Assembly: GCA_016235815.1 (NCBI GenBank)
Contig: JACRIM010000006.1
Coordinates: 1 to 44,970 of the forward strand
DNA from: Planctomycetota bacterium
GTDB lineage: Bacteria > Planctomycetota > Phycisphaerae > UBA1845 > UTPLA1
Direction of reading: 5' to 3'
Length of the DNA: 44,970 nucleotides
Part shown: positions 42,261 through 44,970 of the stretch, piece after piece
Layout: the number at the start of each line of letters is the position of its first letter
Numbering within the stretch: position 1 is the first letter of the stretch
Position numbers and translations under genes: made by a program
The notes under the pieces: model-generated
The model's input: only the letters and a program-made list of their open reading frames with translations
The model's database searches: none
Told to the model about the DNA's origin: nothing

Positions 42261-43439
42261 TCACTTGCAAAACTGACATTCGCCACTAAACGGTTTCGAC
42301 ACCACCCCGTTCACCATCAATCTCAGATAAATGTGGTGGTTCGGCAGGCCCATCAAGTCTTCTCCGTCGAACTCCGGTGCGAATCGCGGCGCCAGGGCCT
42401 TGGCATCCTCAGGCCCGACGCGGAAGCAGATCGTCGTCCCGACGTTGCCCAACACAGCCTCTTTGACCGCATCGTTCAACTGCCCCAAATGCTGATGAGC
42501 CAGCACCATGCCCACCTTGTACTTGCGGAACTCGGCCAACATATCGGCCAGTGCCTGCGTCGTGAACGATTGAAACTCATCCAAGAACACGAAGAAATCC
42601 CGCCGCCGCTCCTCAGCCAGTTCCGCCCGACTTAGGGCAACCACACCCACGGCCGAGAGTAGGAGTGAACCAAGCAGAGCAGCCGCATCCTCACCGATCA
42701 GCCCGCGCGAAAGTTTGACGAGCAGCACCTTGCCGGTGTCCATGATCTCCCGCAGGCTAAAACTACTGCGCCGCTGGGTGAGGATCGGGTTGAGCACCGG
42801 GTGGGAGAGGAACGCCCCTACCTTGTTCTGGATGGGGGCGATGGCCTCCGCCCTCAGGTGCGGTGTATACCCCTCATATTCCTGCAACCAGAAACTCCGC
42901 ACGGCGGCATTGCCGCAGTTCATGACCGCCTGCTTGCGGTAGCTGGCATCGGCGAAGAGCCGGGGGATGTCGGCCAGCGTGGCGCTGGGCTGGTCTAGTA
43001 ATAACAACACGGCATTACGCAGAACGTGCTCCAGTCGCGGTCCCCAGAAGTCCGGCCAGAGTTTTTTGAAGGCGTCGAGGAGGAAGGAGGCCATGAGATG
43101 GCGGCGGGACTCAAGCAGCGGAGCCAGGGGATTGAAACCCAGCGGGTTCGCGGTGTCCGCAACATTCCAATAGATCACGTCACTGCGTCGTTTATCCGGC
43201 ACGGACTCCGCGATGCGCTTGACCAGATCGCCGTGTGGATCGAGGAGGAGCAAGCCTTGGCCCGTTCCGATGTCCTGGCGAATCAACGTTTCGAGCAGCG
43301 TCGACTTCCCAGTACCGGTCTGGCCCATGATGTGCATATGCGAGCGTCGGTCCACTTGTTTGATCCCGAACACCTTCCGCTCATTACGGAAATTGGTGCG
43401 GGCAAAGAGGCAGACGCGTTCATCGGGCCAAGCTGACAT
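42261..43439 (-). CDS. Type IV secretion/conjugation-type DNA-transfer ATPase (TraD/HerA-like)
   Basis: This is a 392-residue P-loop ATPase: Walker A GQTGTGKST (39-47), LLLLDPHGDLVKRIAESVP, WNVADTANPLGFNPLAP, Walker B DFFVFLDEFQSF (281-292) and the arginine-rich ALADMLAEFRKYKVGMVLAHQHLGQL region. These are the marks of the TraG/TraD-type coupling and DUF87/HerA families that move DNA or substrates through conjugation systems. No membrane span precedes the P-loop, so it is soluble or partnered. A TTG start at 43484 would add 15 residues. The gene is divergent from the SWIM gene, sharing a roughly 160-bp control region. Confidence 0.85.
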   Translation of the reverse strand: MSAWPDERVCLFARTNFRNERKVFGIKQVDRRSHMHIMGQTGTGKSTLLETLIRQDIGTGQGLLLLDPHGDLVKRIAESVPDKRRSDVIYWNVADTANPLGFNPLAPLLESRRHLMASFLLDAFKKLWPDFWGPRLEHVLRNAVLLLLDQPSATLADIPRLFADASYRKQAVMNCGNAAVRSFWLQEYEGYTPHLRAEAIAPIQNKVGAFLSHPVLNPILTQRRSSFSLREIMDTGKVLLVKLSRGLIGEDAAALLGSLLLSAVGVVALSRAELAEERRRDFFVFLDEFQSFTTQALADMLAEFRKYKVGMVLAHQHLGQLNDAVKEAVLGNVGTTICFRVGPEDAKALAPRFAPEFDGEDLMGLPNHHIYLRLMVNGVVSKPFSGECQFCK

Positions 43440-43599
43440 GCCCTCAGTTTGGAGCCATAGCAATCCTCCGCGCAGACGCTCCAAGTTGCCGGTGCCAGCA
43501 AGTTTTGGCGTCTAGGGACCCCCTTCCCGGACGCGCTACCCTGAACGCAGTCGTTTAGTTCTTTTCCAACCCCCTTTTTCTCTAGAAAGGAGAACCATC

Positions 43600-44439
43600 A
43601 TGACTGCGACCGAGTTAGAACGACGGGAGCGGCGCGCCGAAAACGAGCCGCTGGTCATCCTGCGACGGGAGGATCAGAATGATTTTCTGATCTACTCGCC
43701 CACGGCCCCGGCCAAACAGTACGTGGTCAGCAGCGACGAACAGGGCCTGACCTGTACCTGCCCTGACTTCCGCTCGCACCAGGCCGATCCCGATTGGCAG
43801 TGCAAGCACATCCTGGCGGTTTGTCGACAGGGCGGCTCACCGCCCAGTAACGGCGAACTGCGCATTGCCACCAGCTCCCAGAGCGGTGGCGGTGGACCAA
43901 GTCAACTCTTGATCCGCCGGAGCGTCAGCCCGGACGGCAAGATCGACTCCCTGTCCATCGAGTGGTCCTGCCCGATCGATGAATGGACGCACCCTGAGGT
44001 GGCCGCCCATGCCCTGCAGGTCTTGACTATTGCCGATGGCATCATCGAGCAATATCTCGGCCCGAAACCGGCGGCGCCAGTCTCATCGCGGGTGTCGACA
44101 CCGATCCCGATTCGCACCCAGCCCCCGACCAACGGCCACGGGCTCCTGCCCGCCCAGTTGGTTTCCATCGGCGGAATGGATGGGCGATTTGGTCGGCGGT
44201 TGTTTCTGCAATTCGAATCACCGGCCGGCTCGATGCGTCTGTTTGGCTCGGCCAAGCAGTTGGCCGAGGCGCTTCAACGGGCGGGCTATGCCCATCTGGC
44301 CGGGAACATCGTGGAGGGATTGCCCCTCAACGTGCCCTGTCAGGTGATGACCAAGCCATCGGCCGATGGTCGATACCAAAACGTGGATCAAGTGCTGCCT
44401 CCGTCGACGGGGAACGCCCCGAGGCGGTGGGTGGCATGA
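43600..44439 (+). CDS. SWIM zinc-finger protein
   Basis: This 279-residue protein follows a good ribosome binding site (AAAGGAGAA). The SWIM finger is seen at 52-70: Cys52, Cys54, Cys68 and His70 (TCTCPDFRSH, then WQCKHILAVC). A central acidic/hydrophobic segment (LLIRRSVSPDGKIDSLSIEWSCPID) and a C-terminal region (FGRRLFLQFESPAGSMRLFGSAKQLAEALQRAGY) are not assigned. SWIM domains bind DNA or proteins and often occur with mobile-element nucleases. Its stop codon overlaps the ATG of the nuclease gene. Confidence 0.82.
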   Translation: MTATELERRERRAENEPLVILRREDQNDFLIYSPTAPAKQYVVSSDEQGLTCTCPDFRSHQADPDWQCKHILAVCRQGGSPPSNGELRIATSSQSGGGGPSQLLIRRSVSPDGKIDSLSIEWSCPIDEWTHPEVAAHALQVLTIADGIIEQYLGPKPAAPVSSRVSTPIPIRTQPPTNGHGLLPAQLVSIGGMDGRFGRRLFLQFESPAGSMRLFGSAKQLAEALQRAGYAHLAGNIVEGLPLNVPCQVMTKPSADGRYQNVDQVLPPSTGNAPRRWVA

Positions 44440-44970
44440 CCCTTCCGGTGCTGACTGAGTCCAAGGAGCGGCGAGACCTCTTCGCCGCTCCCCACCTTTC
44501 CTATTCCCGACTGGCCAAGTATCAGACCTGTCCCGAGCAGTATCGCCTCTACTACCTTGAACGACTGCGGCCGCGCTTTCCGTCGGCCAGTTTGGTGTTC
44601 GGTCAAGTCCTGCACCAAGCCCTGGCGGAATTGTTGGCCCACCAAGCCAATGCAGTCGAAGTGTTCAGGGAACAGTGGCAGGCGGTGAAGCAGACCGAGT
44701 TGGCGTACAAGGCCCGGGAACCGTGGGAGAAGTTGCTCTCGCTAGGGGAGCAACTGCTAACGCGGTTCCAGATCGAAGAACTGCCCAAGCTCGGTGCGGT
44801 CGAAGCGGTGGAGAAACCCTTCTCGCTCGATGTCACCACACTGGCGCTGCCTTTCGTCGGGTTCATCGACCTGGTGGCCCACTACCAGGGCAAGCGGACG
44901 GTGATCGACTTCAAGACCGCCGCCAATGCCTACCAGGAGTACGAAGTGAAGTTGGCGGATCAGCTGACGG
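44436..44970 (+). CDS. PD-(D/E)XK nuclease family protein (partial, runs off the window)
   Basis: The ATG overlaps the SWIM stop (ATGA), so the two are translationally coupled. The visible 178 residues show SYSRLAKYQTCPEQYRLYYLERL (RecB/Cas4-like N-terminal helix with a Cys), VFGQVLHQALAELL, and the nuclease core FVGFIDLVAHYQGKRTVIDFKTA, giving the Asp and the DFKT Lys. This is the RecB-nuclease pattern of Cas4/AddB-like and phage or plasmid exonucleases. The C-terminus lies beyond 44970. No cas genes or CRISPR array are near. Confidence 0.85.
   Translation, partial: MTLPVLTESKERRDLFAAPHLSYSRLAKYQTCPEQYRLYYLERLRPRFPSASLVFGQVLHQALAELLAHQANAVEVFREQWQAVKQTELAYKAREPWEKLLSLGEQLLTRFQIEELPKLGAVEAVEKPFSLDVTTLALPFVGFIDLVAHYQGKRTVIDFKTAANAYQEYEVKLADQLT

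Noticed and set aside
44436-44970. A Cas4 protein of a CRISPR system
   Set aside because: The fold is alike, but no other cas gene or repeat array is present; the coupled SWIM gene points to another context.

Overview
The window is G+C-rich, gene-dense bacterial chromosome. The nearest fit is Planctomycetota or another PVC-group lineage. This is an inference from several traits together: many dispersed short palindromes of the CACAGGTT/AACCTGTG and TCCGC/GCGGA kinds, a four-helix-bundle 'suffix' protein carrying ATAGGACC repeats, an OleBCD olefin locus, and many lipoproteins and zinc-ribbon membrane proteins. No rRNA or tRNA gene is visible to confirm it.

Left part (1-8700): an internally deleted remnant of a type III restriction subunit, a four-helix-bundle protein, an 11-copy palindromic repeat array, an AI-2E family membrane protein, accD, then a small transcription unit on the minus strand. 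That unit has a candidate promoter, a long leader, two almost identical 37/39-residue hydrophobic peptide genes and a strong terminator. Next come a secreted OB-fold/endonuclease-exonuclease-phosphatase protein, a receiver-like protein, a rhodanese and a membrane metallophosphoesterase.

Middle part (8700-37300): a minus-strand oleB-oleC-oleD cluster for long-chain olefin synthesis, with a very unusual proline-rich extension on OleD and no oleA in view. It is followed by pheT, a CHASE2/adenylate cyclase sensor, an alcohol dehydrogenase, a small lipoprotein, a zinc-ribbon DUF4190 protein and a GH133-type glycogen debranching enzyme. A small stress-like cluster follows (VOC, DUF1579, DUF6265, NTF2-like, and a divergent LuxR-type regulator), with an 80-bp direct repeat inside it. 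Then come a CitMHS-like antiporter, a GT-C membrane glycosyltransferase, a beta-helix/PA14 lipoprotein, an AhpD-like protein, a hyaluronan-synthase-like GT2 with a structured 5' leader, a ComEA-like HhH protein, a STAS protein and a matrixin-type lipoprotein protease.

Right part (37355-44970): the 3' end of comM is cut off at the CPCGY region and abuts a lower-G+C segment that looks like an island. It starts with a short XRE gene lacking a clear start. The most interesting locus follows: a 61-residue peptide with a Gly-Gly motif near its C-terminus, preceded by a promoter with repeated GACATGT boxes, then a JmjC/cupin-like oxygenase, an aldo/keto reductase and an APH-type phosphotransferase in one tight operon. 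I infer that this may be an undescribed peptide-modifying (RiPP-like) system. A PP2C phosphatase converges on it. Beyond it lie a conjugation-type (TraD/HerA-like) ATPase, a SWIM zinc-finger protein and a PD-(D/E)XK nuclease that runs off the window, which look like mobile-element functions.

All assignments come from reading motifs by eye. No database search was possible.
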